A DNA stretch of 64,000 nucleotides from UBA11872 sp965198285 (GTDB lineage Bacteria; Chloroflexota; UBA11872): the NCBI GenBank assembly GCA_965198285.1, contig OZ240251.1:1736001-1800000 (forward strand), written 5' to 3'. Position numbers and translations under genes: made by a program. The notes below the pieces were generated by a model that was not told the DNA's origin, made no database searches, and worked only from the letters and a program-made list of their open reading frames with translations. Numbering within the stretch: position 1 is the first letter of the stretch; every line of letters starts with the position of its first letter. This document shows, piece by piece, positions 35,768-43,955 of the stretch.

Positions 35768-36869
35768 GGTGAAGCTTAGCGTCGGAGCGGCGGTTGGTGA
35801 GGGGTAGGTACGGCGATCTCGGGGAAGTGGGCAGAAGGCCAACTCAAGCCTGCCAGCCGGTTGCATGCACTTTCACCTGGGCCAGAGTGCGGCCGGCCAC
35901 GTGGCAAATGTGCAGACCGCGTCGGAGCTCGATTCGGCCGCCGACTGAGGTATTGGCTCTCAGAAAGAGGTTCGTCGGGTTCGGTGGGCAGGACGGTCGG
36001 CGTCGCTTCCAACTACCGAGGAATCCTCGGTGGTTGGATCTTGCGGCCACCGCTCGACGAGATGTCGCAAGTATGAATTGCTGCCGCAGACTAAGCGCTC
36101 GCGCGGGGTGCAGATTGCCAATTGGCCAGACCAATTCCGGCAGCGACATGACTCAAGATCCGACAGAGGCTCTCACGTACAGACTGAGATGGTCGAACTC
36201 GCGGGAGATGGCTCAACCGCCCTCAGATCGAACCTGTGCAAATTCTGCACAAGTTGCCCGAGTCCAGCGGCGCCAGCGCACGAGGCGTCGGACTCTAGTT
36301 CCGAGACCGATTGCGACGATGGATTCGAGCTGTTGTGGCCGAGGTGTCGTTTGACTCGGTGCGCCAGCGGTTCGAACTGCTAAGGAATCCTTAGGAGTTG
36401 CCTCGTTGTTCAACTCCTCTGGCGGCCGTCCGGTGGGCGCCGAACATTGGTCGGCCGCAACGAGAATCATGGTATCGCGGCTGGCCATGGTGAAGCTCAG
36501 CGTCGCCGGGACTGCGTCGGCTGTGTTCTTTTGCTTCAAGCCGCCTAAGAGAACAGGCTGCTCGCTGGGATAGGAACTTCGTGCGACGGCGGCAACCAGT
36601 GCGTCGACGTGCGCAGGTGATGTGCTGTCGACGTCTACAGGCCATCAGTCGAACCGACACGCAGCGCCCGGCTGTCCGGATGTCGGTGGCGTCTTACGCC
36701 TCTGTGGCCAATACAGCTAGACCTGTGGGGGCGTGCACTGGCACTTGGGACGACAAGACTCGGAGGTTGGGGCGAGGATTTAGGTTGAGATCTCGATCGC
36801 GCTTCGGACGATGCAGGCTTACGAGCGGGTAGGCTATGCCGAATGCCACCAACTAGTGTCAGCCAGCTA
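35768..36869. other. 1.1-kb accessory gap with dprA remnant
   Basis: Lower-GC sequence between dprA and the beta-helix membrane gene. Apart from the dprA 5-prime duplicate (about 36419-36510) I see no gene, RNA or clear repeat; the frames present are short and composition-driven. Confidence 0.55.
36419..36510 (-). pseudogene. Duplicated 5-prime fragment of dprA
   Basis: The minus strand from an ATG at 36488 reads MASRDTMILVAADQCSAPTG, then RPPEEL, close to DprA residues 1-26 (MASRESPSLFAADRLPAPTG, then RTPEDL). Similarity extends about 20 bp upstream of the ATG (cttcacc and flanking bases) and stops after the PEEL codons. It is a partial duplication, about 720 bp from the functional copy, with no downstream dprA sequence. 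Confidence 0.75.
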
Positions 36870-38918
36870 TCATTCACGCTTGACGATTCCTGTGAGCGCT
36901 GCGAGAGCCAGTGTGACTGTGCCCCAGCCAACAAGCTTCAAGAGCCACAAGTAGGCCAATACGAGCCAGGCAAGCGATCCGCCAGCGACGGTATCGACAC
37001 CCCAGTTCGACTCGATGCCCAAGTCGACAATTGGCACGAATATATCGAGTGCATGGATGAGCGGATGATATGCGGAGACGGTGTCCACGGACCTGCTAAT
37101 CAGACCTGCTGCTTGTACGCAGATCAAGAGTCCCAACACATAGAGGAAGAGCACGAAGCCAACAACTAGCGGTCGCCATGCCTGCCATCCATAGAGCACT
37201 GATAAATCTAAGAATTCGTCCCATCGCTTGCTCCACCATGCCTCTAGGATTCTCCGGCGAGCTCGGCGCTTGTGCACAAGCACTTTCGTAGCCTTCCGTT
37301 CCTGACCGTTGCGTCGAAACACGGCCGCAAGCTGATCGAATGGCTGCGGGTTATACAGCGGTTGGCGATTTATCCACTGTAATCTAGTGTCGACATCTTG
37401 AGGCGAGCTTGGAGAAATACCATCGTACTCGAATCCGTCGAGTCGAAAGAAAGGATCGGGTCCAGTGAGCACTGCGTGATCATCGACCAAGAATGAAGTT
37501 TTTGCTCCTATGAGATCGACTAATCCGGGCGCTCCAAAGCTCGTGTGACTAATCCACAGCGATCCCACACGAGCTTCCTGGAGGGTCAGAGCTATACCGC
37601 CCGGGTTTTCGAACGTCCCACCGGAACAGTTCAGTTGGCCAATAATCTGCGCGCCTAGCAGGTGGACCGAGCCAATTGCGTGGAAACCTACCGTGTCCGA
37701 TTGAAGTTTGTTCAGGAGAACGCTTTGACCAAACTGAGCATTGTCGGCGGCGAGTGCCGTGTCCCCGGGGTTTTCAAACCTGCCTCGTGAGCACCTCAAC
37801 TCGCCGCTGATCCGTGCATTCAGAAGGCTTACTTCACCGATGGCATGAAATCCTGCATCCAGCCTCACTCCGCCTCGTACATCCAGGCCATCGGCAGCTA
37901 ACGCAGTTGCACCCGGGTTTTCGAAGCGCCCACCGGAGCAGGCTAGCTGGCCACTGACTCGCGCCCCCAACAGCCGGACCGTACCCATGGCGTGAAAGGG
38001 GTCGCCACCATCCAATGGCTCGTTCAGGAACACGCCTACGCCTACTTCTGCTCCATCCAACGAAAGTGCCTCGCCACCAGGGGTGAAAAAACGACCACCA
38101 GTGCAGTTCAATTGGCCGGCAATCCGCGCGCCAACTAGCCTGACCGTACCTGCGGCTAGAAAACGATTAGTTCCATCCTGAACTTTACCAAGGAACACAC
38201 CGGCGCCAACAACTGCAGCGTCTGCAGCCAGCGCGACGTTTTGGGGGTTTTCGAAGAGTCCGCCCGGACAATTCAAGCTTCCACCAATCCTTGCGCCTAG
38301 CATCCGAACAATTCCTGTGCAATGAAAAGACTCGTCTAGGCTTACGTCTCCCCCGACTCTCAATTGATCTGCGATGATCGCTATTCCAGCATCACCAAAT
38401 ATTCTTGATCCAGAGAGGCTAAGAGAGCGGTCAATCCTAGCATGGCCCAGAAGAAGTGATCGCTGAATATGGGATCCAATAATCCCTAGGAATCCATCCA
38501 GGAACGCACCAGTGGCGTTGATGGATACAACAACCGAAGAATCCAATAGCAGGGATCGTATGCGAGCATTAAACACAATGAACGGATCATCGAAAGTGCA
38601 CCGACTAAAGTGCGCTCCAATTGACAGTTCGATGTGACTAATATCCACCGTGCTCGTCACGCGGGCACCCGCTATTTGAACCTGTCTTATTCCTGGCAGT
38701 CCGCTCGCTTCGGCTCGCATCAGTAGCTCTGCCAGAACCTCTCCACGTATGGATCGCTCTTCGCCCCAGGCGTCGGCCGACTCGAGTTGGCGTGGATCGC
38801 CATCGCCAAAACTGAACGGTTTACCGGCCATCACGGCGCTCCACACAAGGCGCTCAGGTCCAGTGAGGTGGAGATCGTCAGGAGGTTCCATGTCGGGAAG
38901 GGCTATCTCTTCAGGCAC
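36870..38918 (-). CDS. Beta-helix repeat protein with C-terminal membrane helices
   Basis: A 682-residue protein resembling the large 'membrane-associated' beta-solenoid proteins known mainly from Actinobacteria. Residues about 85-470 contain repeats, the last five being about 55-60 residues each with the core GTVRLLGARVSGQLACSGG followed by RFENPG.TALAAD, predicting a right-handed beta-helix. Residues about 585-608 and 647-678 are hydrophobic and membrane spanning; a basic segment (KRRARRRI) precedes them. Base composition is clearly lower in GC than the core genes and flanks are gene-poor, which points to horizontal gain. Function is unknown. Confidence 0.7.
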   Translation of the reverse strand: MPEEIALPDMEPPDDLHLTGPERLVWSAVMAGKPFSFGDGDPRQLESADAWGEERSIRGEVLAELLMRAEASGLPGIRQVQIAGARVTSTVDISHIELSIGAHFSRCTFDDPFIVFNARIRSLLLDSSVVVSINATGAFLDGFLGIIGSHIQRSLLLGHARIDRSLSLSGSRIFGDAGIAIIADQLRVGGDVSLDESFHCTGIVRMLGARIGGSLNCPGGLFENPQNVALAADAAVVGAGVFLGKVQDGTNRFLAAGTVRLVGARIAGQLNCTGGRFFTPGGEALSLDGAEVGVGVFLNEPLDGGDPFHAMGTVRLLGARVSGQLACSGGRFENPGATALAADGLDVRGGVRLDAGFHAIGEVSLLNARISGELRCSRGRFENPGDTALAADNAQFGQSVLLNKLQSDTVGFHAIGSVHLLGAQIIGQLNCSGGTFENPGGIALTLQEARVGSLWISHTSFGAPGLVDLIGAKTSFLVDDHAVLTGPDPFFRLDGFEYDGISPSSPQDVDTRLQWINRQPLYNPQPFDQLAAVFRRNGQERKATKVLVHKRRARRRILEAWWSKRWDEFLDLSVLYGWQAWRPLVVGFVLFLYVLGLLICVQAAGLISRSVDTVSAYHPLIHALDIFVPIVDLGIESNWGVDTVAGGSLAWLVLAYLWLLKLVGWGTVTLALAALTGIVKRE

Positions 38919-39357
38919 GCGTGCTGCTTGACGGTAGCAATCGAGTTGCGTCTGAGACTAGGAAGTCATCCACGCTTCGTGCACCAAGTTCACATGAATC
39001 GGGGGCATTGTGGACCCGTATCGGCCTACACCATGCTCCTGGCGGAACATCGAGTACTGCGCGGAGCAGGATCAGTCCGGTCGTACTTCGAGACGGATGG
39101 CGCTTTCGCCGAGGTCGCTCATGACTTCGGCAAGACATTGAAGCGTCCGTCCAGGGCGCGGATACCGGCGCGGACTTCGGTCTCGACCGAGCGAGTGTCA
39201 GCGCGCAGCCAAGCCGCCGGCGACACCATCAGTGCGGCCAGCGCACCCGTGGCACATTGCACCGTTCATAGGATCGGGATCAAATCCGTACTCATAGCAG
39301 CAGGCTGCACCTCTGACACCGCGCGTCGAGCATGAGTGGTGGGTCACTTTGATCCTG
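38919..39357. other. Intergenic region, nothing firm seen
   Basis: 439 bp upstream of the beta-helix gene and downstream of the transposase. It ends with cctgtcattcccgcaagggt, which looks like a piece of a common dispersed repeat. The promoter for the beta-helix gene should be here, but I cannot place it. Confidence 0.4.
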
Positions 39358-40467
39358 TCATTCCCGCAAGGGTCGTCGGTCACTTGGGATTGTGGGCGGA
39401 CGGGCGCAGGTCGCTGTAGCGGAGGTCAGGGTCCGGCTCGAGTCCGACGCGATTGCTTGCGGATTGTCGCGGTCGGAGGCCCAACGCGCCGGGTTGTAAA
39501 GGATGTATTCGCGAATCTTCAGCAAGGATTCGTCGCTGCGCACGACGTGTTCGTAGTAGTTGCGCTGCCATAGACGTCCGCGGAATGGTGGCCAGTTCCG
39601 GGTCTTTACCGCTCGGATGTAGTTGACCGTCGTCAGGGATTTGTATGCGCCGATGACATCGCCCAGGCGTATCCGATTCTTTGCTGTGTCTGCGGCATCT
39701 TGCCCACGGGCACCCACAAGGGGCGCCCCTACACGGGACTGGCCGGTGGCCGGGGGATCTGGGGGTTGGGCACCCACGAGGGGCGCCCCGACAGGAGGCT
39801 GGCTGGTTGGTGCGGCATCGGGGTGTTGGGCACCCACAAGGGGTGCCCCTACACGGGACTGGCCGGTGGCCGGGGGATCTGGGGGTTGGGCACCCACGAG
39901 GGGCGCCCCTACCGGAGATTGGCAGGTTGCCGCGGCATCTTGCCCTTGGGCATCCACAAGGGGTGCCCCTACACGGGACTGGGCGGTGGCCGGGGGATCT
40001 GGGTGTTGGGCACCCACAAGGGGTGCCCCTACGGGAATGCCGGCAGGTTGGGCGGCGGCGGGAGCGTTGGCGGACTCGGTGGGTGGAGACCAGTCGATGA
40101 GGATGATTCCGTGCAGATGGTTTGGCATGACGACGAATGCGTCCGTTTGGATGGTCGGAAAGCGCTGGGGCAGTTTCTCCCAGGCCCGGCCGACCATCCG
40201 GCCCGCCTCGTTCAAGCACATGCGTTCGTCGCTGATTTCGCCGAAAAGGCAGAGTCTTTCCTGCACGGTGATGGATACGAAGTAGGCGCCCGTCTGGGCG
40301 TAGTCATACGCCTGTAGACGGAGTGATCGGCGGCGCCCCGGGCGCTGATTAGTTCGGTTCAGGAAGGAATATCCTCTTCGCGGTGTGCATGCCAGATCGT
40401 AATCGCGCAGGGGTGCGGGCCAAAAGGTGCCCAGACGCGTGCAGCGAGGATTGAAGAGGGCACCCAC
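39358..40467 (-). CDS. REP-associated (IS200/Y1-like) transposase with internal repeat block
   Basis: A single-strand HUH transposase of the RAYT type. Conserved parts: RRSLRLQAYDYAQTGAYF near the start, ERLCLFGEI, the metal motif in VMPNHLHGIILI, RGRLWQRNYYEHVVRS with the presumed catalytic Tyr region, and LYNPARWA. Between the HUH motif and the C-terminal part lie 120 residues made of six 20-residue units (VGAPLVGAQ..) encoded by the 60-bp array at 39673-40032. The start is uncertain: I use the GTG at 40467 inside another copy of the element; frame further upstream only overlaps the methyltransferase gene. Confidence 0.7.
   Translation of the reverse strand: MGALFNPRCTRLGTFWPAPLRDYDLACTPRRGYSFLNRTNQRPGRRRSLRLQAYDYAQTGAYFVSITVQERLCLFGEISDERMCLNEAGRMVGRAWEKLPQRFPTIQTDAFVVMPNHLHGIILIDWSPPTESANAPAAAQPAGIPVGAPLVGAQHPDPPATAQSRVGAPLVDAQGQDAAATCQSPVGAPLVGAQPPDPPATGQSRVGAPLVGAQHPDAAPTSQPPVGAPLVGAQPPDPPATGQSRVGAPLVGARGQDAADTAKNRIRLGDVIGAYKSLTTVNYIRAVKTRNWPPFRGRLWQRNYYEHVVRSDESLLKIREYILYNPARWASDRDNPQAIASDSSRTLTSATATCARPPTIPSDRRPLRE
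39673..40032. repeat. Six tandem 60-bp units carrying the REP-like element
   Basis: Six units of exactly 60 bp. Each holds one element of the form gggcacccacaaggggcgcc(cctac), at 39708, 39768, 39828, 39888, 39948 and 40008, followed by about 35 bp of spacer of two alternating kinds (acgggactggccggtgg or variants with ggttg). Because 60 is a multiple of three, the array is translated in frame within the transposase. The element contains the self-complementary core ggggcgcccc. Confidence 0.9.
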
Positions 40468-40529
40468 AAGGGGCGCCTCTACAGGAGTTCGGCATCTTGC
40501 CCGTGGGCACCCACGAGGGGCGCCCGTAC
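40458..40529. repeat. Two further REP-like elements upstream of the transposase
   Basis: Copies at 40458-40482 and 40505-40529, 47 bp apart and in the same orientation as the array inside the transposase. They lie between the transposase core and the methyltransferase gene, the usual position of REP elements that flank their transposase. Confidence 0.8.
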
Positions 40530-40543
40530 CGGATTGGCACCAG

Positions 40544-41275
40544 TCAGGGTTTTTGCCAGCGCATGACGGTGAATTCGGGGATGCGGTACCAGTCTTCGAA
40601 GCGGGGGTTGTCGCGGAGGCTGTCGTCGGGTGGGGCGGGTTCGAGGAAGCGGCGGAGGCGGAGATTGGCCGAGAGGTAGGCCTGCATGTAGGCGCTGAGG
40701 GGGCGGTGCCAGTTGACGACGTTGTGGCCGCGCCAGTTGAGGGTGATTGGTCGCTCGTCGACGTACTGGTCAACGGGCCGGAAGAGGCGGCGGCCGTCGG
40801 GCGAACGTTCCCAGCCCGTGGAGGCTGTGATGAAGCCGAGGTTGGCGGCGACGAGCTGTCCGCCGGGTTTGAGGACGCGCGCCGCTTCGGCGATGGCGGA
40901 ACGAAAGTCAGGAACATCCACCCAGACGATGTAGCTGACGACTAGATCGATTGTGGAAGAGGCGATTGGAAGTGCGGTGGCCGGGGACCTGACGACGGCG
41001 CTCTGGCCAGCTGATCGGTGACGGGCTGCCTGGACTATGGGCCAGAAGAGGTCGAGCGCGATGGTGCGGGCGCCGCGCTGGGCGAGCATGCGGCTGAATC
41101 GGCCTTCGCCGGCGCCGACATCGAGGACGAGTCGCCCTTCTAAGTTCCCGCATTCCTCAAGCATGACCGAGTCGAGCAGGAGGGTGCGGCTTGGGTCGCC
41201 CTGGTCTATGAAGCGGATGTATTCGGCTGCGAATGCCTGCCAGCCGCTGTCGTCGTTTTCTGCGGGCATCAGCAT
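40544..41275 (-). CDS. Class I SAM-dependent methyltransferase
   Basis: A 243-residue Rossmann-fold methyltransferase. The SAM motif is LDVGAGEGRFS (51-61); an acidic ALDLF follows, and VVSYIVWVDVPDF plus ARVLKPGGQLVAANLGF match motifs IV-VI of the UbiE/type 11 group. The substrate cannot be told. It is a stand-alone leftward gene directly beside the REP-like elements and divergent from the toxin-antitoxin pair. Confidence 0.85.
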   Translation of the reverse strand: MLMPAENDDSGWQAFAAEYIRFIDQGDPSRTLLLDSVMLEECGNLEGRLVLDVGAGEGRFSRMLAQRGARTIALDLFWPIVQAARHRSAGQSAVVRSPATALPIASSTIDLVVSYIVWVDVPDFRSAIAEAARVLKPGGQLVAANLGFITASTGWERSPDGRRLFRPVDQYVDERPITLNWRGHNVVNWHRPLSAYMQAYLSANLRLRRFLEPAPPDDSLRDNPRFEDWYRIPEFTVMRWQKP

Positions 41276-41380
41276 CTGGTCAGTGAAAAAGGGCGGTCAT
41301 TATGCCCGAGTGACGTAAGTTGGCGTCCGTCGGCGCAGCGAGATACGTTGGCAGGTGACCTGGACCTGCAAGCTGGCGAC

Positions 41381-41409
41381 TTTTCCGTCTAGCGAATGTG
41401 AGCTAGAGT
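41381..41409 (+). promoter_or_regulatory. Putative TA-operon promoter with palindromic operator
   Basis: ttttcc (41381-41386) and tagagt (41404-41409) are spaced 17 bases apart; the expected start site falls on or next to the antitoxin ATG at 41416, implying a leaderless message. The inverted repeat ctagc/gctag (41389-41393 and 41402-41406) lies inside the promoter, as expected for an autorepressor operator. The -35 match is weak. Confidence 0.35.
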
Positions 41410-41415
41410 AGCCAT

Positions 41416-41715
41416 ATGAAAAGCGCCAGTGTAAGCGAAGCTAAAAACGGTCTGAGCGCATTGTTGGATGAGGTGCGCCGCGGAGAGACGGTGCTCATCA
41501 CCCATCACGGCAAGCCGGTGGCGAGGATCGAGCCGTACCAGTCATTGGGTTTGGCGGATGACGAGGCGGCCGCGGCACTGGTGAAGCGAGGTGTTGTGAG
41601 TCCACCGAAGACCCGACTCGACGTGAAGAGATTCCTGGCCAGGCCCCGTCCGCGGCTTTCCGATGGTCTGAGCGCCAGCCAGATCGTTGTGGCGGAGCGA
41701 AGCGAAGGCCTCTGA
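41416..41715 (+). CDS. Phd/VapB-type antitoxin
   Basis: A 99-residue antitoxin of the prevent-host-death family. Residues 1-50 (SVSEAKNGLSALLDEVRRGETVLITHHGKPVARI) form the Phd/YefM DNA-binding fold; the C-terminal part, with TRLDVKRFLARPRPRLSDG, would wrap the toxin. The stop TGA overlaps the proposed CTG start of the PIN toxin. The two are co-expressed and the antitoxin probably represses the operon through the palindrome upstream. Confidence 0.88.
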   Translation: MKSASVSEAKNGLSALLDEVRRGETVLITHHGKPVARIEPYQSLGLADDEAAAALVKRGVVSPPKTRLDVKRFLARPRPRLSDGLSASQIVVAERSEGL

Positions 41716-42131
41716 AGTATTGGGACTCCTCGGCTCTCGTCGCCCTCTTGGTGGAAGAGACGACAAGCGCTGAGCGGCAAGCGCTGCTCGAACAGGATGA
41801 CCACATTGTGACTTGGTGGGGCAGCTTGGTTGAGTGCGTGTCGGCGCTTAGCCGGGTCCATCGCGAGGGTCGTTTTGATGCCGGAGAGCTTAGCCAATCC
41901 CATAAAGACTTGCAGACTCTCAGAGACGCGTGGCTGGAAGTGCAGCCGACGGAACGGGTACGTCGACGGGCTCTGCGGCTCCTAAGGGTGCATGCCCTTC
42001 GTGGCGCCGACGCCCTGCAGTTAGCCGCAGCCCTGACGGCTGCCGAGGAAGATCCGGCGAGCCTTGAGTTCGTTAGCAGTGACGCGCGGTTGTCGACCGC
42101 CGCGGAACGTGAGGGGTTCAAGGTCCTCTAA
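41712..42131 (+). CDS. PIN-domain toxin (VapC-like), probable CTG start
   Basis: A type II toxin RNase of 139 residues when started at the CTG overlapping the antitoxin stop (CTGA). This start gives (M)KYWDSSALVALLVEE, so the first catalytic acid Asp5 is present; the other acidic residues are Glu41 (VECVSAL), Asp100 (GADALQLA) and Asp124 (SSDARL). The next usual start, GTG at 41748, would remove Asp5 and the first strand and leave an inactive protein. No ATG, GTG or TTG in frame gives the full domain except through the antitoxin. Confidence 0.85.
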   Translation: MKYWDSSALVALLVEETTSAERQALLEQDDHIVTWWGSLVECVSALSRVHREGRFDAGELSQSHKDLQTLRDAWLEVQPTERVRRRALRLLRVHALRGADALQLAAALTAAEEDPASLEFVSSDARLSTAAEREGFKVL

Positions 42132-42341
42132 TCCGTTTCAACGCGCACGCTCGTCGCAGCGTGCGACTGTCGGACGCGAAGTCGTTACCCAGTAGTCCCA
42201 CTTGACCCGGGGCACCGCGTCGACCTGTGGCGCGGAGTGCGAGATCCCAATGATCCGGAGGCGCCTGCTCGTAGCGGTCCGGTCGTGAAAGGCCTAGGCT
42301 CGTTGCGTTCCGATGTGTCAATAGCGCCGGGTGGGAAGCCG

Positions 42342-43361
42342 ATGCCTGATTTTCCTGTGGTTGATGCCGCCGGTTCGCCCTATGAGTGTGGGCGGGCGCA
42401 TGGGATGGCGGTCGCGGAGATGGTTCGGGCGGAGGTTGAGGCCCGGCTTGGTGGGCAGGAGCAGGACGCGGCGTTTCGGCATGTGGCGGGTGTACAAGCG
42501 TTTCTGAAGGGATGGGCGCCGCATTTGCTGGATGAGGTTCGTGGGATTGCGGATGGAGCGGGAATCGATCAGCGAGCGGCGTTGTGGTTGCAGTGGGGGA
42601 TGCGGGCGCCGGAGGCGTGTACGGCGTTTGCGGTGGGGCCGGAGTTCACGGGCGACGGGACGGTGTATGCGGGGCAGACGAAGGACACGGGACCGGGCGC
42701 GAATGAGCGGTCGATTGTGCTGAAGGTTCGGCCAGACGGTCGGCCGGCGATTCTGAGTTTCAGCTACGCAGGACACCTGGCGCAGATTGGGATCAGTTCG
42801 ACGGGAGTTTCGCTGTGGGGGATGTCGCTCTATATCGACAGTCCCGGCGGCGGCAGCGGCCCGCTGCTCAAACGGATGCTGCTGGAATCCGACAGCGTAG
42901 CCGCGATGCGCGAACTGGCCGGGGCTATAGCGGACGACAACAGTGGCGCGTTTGGGTTCAGCGACGCCGCGGGTAACGTGGGTGTGCTGGAGCAATTGCC
43001 GGGGCGTCAGATCTGGCTGGACGGCGGGCGCGACGCGATTGGGCACGCGAACATGATCGTGTCGCCGGAGCCGGCGGATCGAGTGCTGGACTGCTATCCG
43101 ACGAGGTGCCCGAGTGCCGGCGCGCGGCACCACAGGGTGAACGAGGCGTTGGCCGAGCGACGGAGCGCGTTCGACGTGGCGGCCGGTTTCGCCATCCTGT
43201 CGGACCAGCGGGATCACCCGAAGTCGATCTGCCGGGAGACGACGGAGGTGGACGGCATCCTGACGAACTCGGCGATCGTGGCGGAGCCGCTGGCGGGACG
43301 GCTGCACGTGACGTATGGGCCGCCGACGCGGGCGGCACCGCAGACGGTCAGCCTGCAGTAG
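42342..43361 (+). CDS. C45-family acyltransferase/hydrolase (Ntn-type)
   Basis: Isopenicillin-N acyltransferase/carcinine hydrolase family, 339 residues. After the GSPYECGRAHG opening (11-21) the autocatalytic site reads EACTAFAV with nucleophile Cys93. Later parts GQTKDTGPGANERSIVLKVRP, SYAGHLAQIGISSTGVSLWGMSL and HANMIVS match the family. It probably cleaves or forms an amide bond in the cytoplasm; no substrate is suggested by neighbours. The ATG at 42342 fits the domain start; the frame from 42237 adds unrelated residues. Confidence 0.82.
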   Translation: MPDFPVVDAAGSPYECGRAHGMAVAEMVRAEVEARLGGQEQDAAFRHVAGVQAFLKGWAPHLLDEVRGIADGAGIDQRAALWLQWGMRAPEACTAFAVGPEFTGDGTVYAGQTKDTGPGANERSIVLKVRPDGRPAILSFSYAGHLAQIGISSTGVSLWGMSLYIDSPGGGSGPLLKRMLLESDSVAAMRELAGAIADDNSGAFGFSDAAGNVGVLEQLPGRQIWLDGGRDAIGHANMIVSPEPADRVLDCYPTRCPSAGARHHRVNEALAERRSAFDVAAGFAILSDQRDHPKSICRETTEVDGILTNSAIVAEPLAGRLHVTYGPPTRAAPQTVSLQ

Positions 43362-43373
43362 AGGGATCTCGCT

Positions 43374-43889
43374 CTACCGATCGATCTCCGGACGTGGGCG
43401 GTCGATGGCCTCGCGAAACTCGTCTAGGACCGTCTGGAGTCTCCTTGGTAGACGGTCACGTTCGGCTTCGTTTAGAGGGCGGTGGGTGTCGAGGGTGACG
43501 GTGTCGCTGTGGTCGGCGGGGTAGGGCGGGCTGGTGATGAAGAGGACGCGGGCGGGCCTGTCGTTGGCGGCGGCGAACTGGAGGGAGTGGCCGGGGAGGG
43601 TGATGACGGACTGGCCGGCGGCTGCCGCGATTTCGCGGGTCTCGCCGGACTGGGGGTCGTGGGTGATGGCGCGGATGCGGCCCGAGAGGACGTAGGTGAC
43701 TTGCTCAATGGTCAGGTGGGCGTGGATGCCGTAGGTGTGGCCTGGCTGGATGTCGCCCTCGGCGAGGGCCAAGTGGGCGCAGGGCGAGATGTCGATGGGG
43801 TGGACGGTGATGCCGTCGGGGGCGGTTAGGGGCGGTCCAGCCCGTCTCGGTCGTGCTGCCTTGACAGTGGTGCCACCTGGGCCCATCAC
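43374..43889 (-). CDS. Cupin-domain protein
   Basis: A small single-cupin protein of 171 residues. Motif 1 is GIHAHLTIEQVTYVLSG (54-70) with likely metal ligands His56, His58 and Glu62; motif 2 is GQSVITLPGHSLQFAAAND with its His. The C-terminal 40 residues are charged and helical. Cupins of this type serve as dioxygenases, isomerases or sensors, and nothing nearby decides which. It converges with the C45 gene. Confidence 0.75.
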   Translation of the reverse strand: MMGPGGTTVKAARPRRAGPPLTAPDGITVHPIDISPCAHLALAEGDIQPGHTYGIHAHLTIEQVTYVLSGRIRAITHDPQSGETREIAAAAGQSVITLPGHSLQFAAANDRPARVLFITSPPYPADHSDTVTLDTHRPLNEAERDRLPRRLQTVLDEFREAIDRPRPEIDR

Positions 43890-43955
43890 AGGCGTACTGC
43901 TTGAAAAGCGGCCTTTGGCCCAAGCCTATGCAACCATCGTAGAACCACAGCGTTC

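Noticed and set aside
39673..40032. Regular 60-bp repeats as a CRISPR array
   Set aside because: The spacer parts are themselves repeated in alternating fashion, the array is an open frame within a transposase, and no cas genes are present.
40540..40917. N-terminal extension of the transposase frame
   Set aside because: It is antisense to the methyltransferase gene and low-complexity; the transposase domain begins only around 40350.
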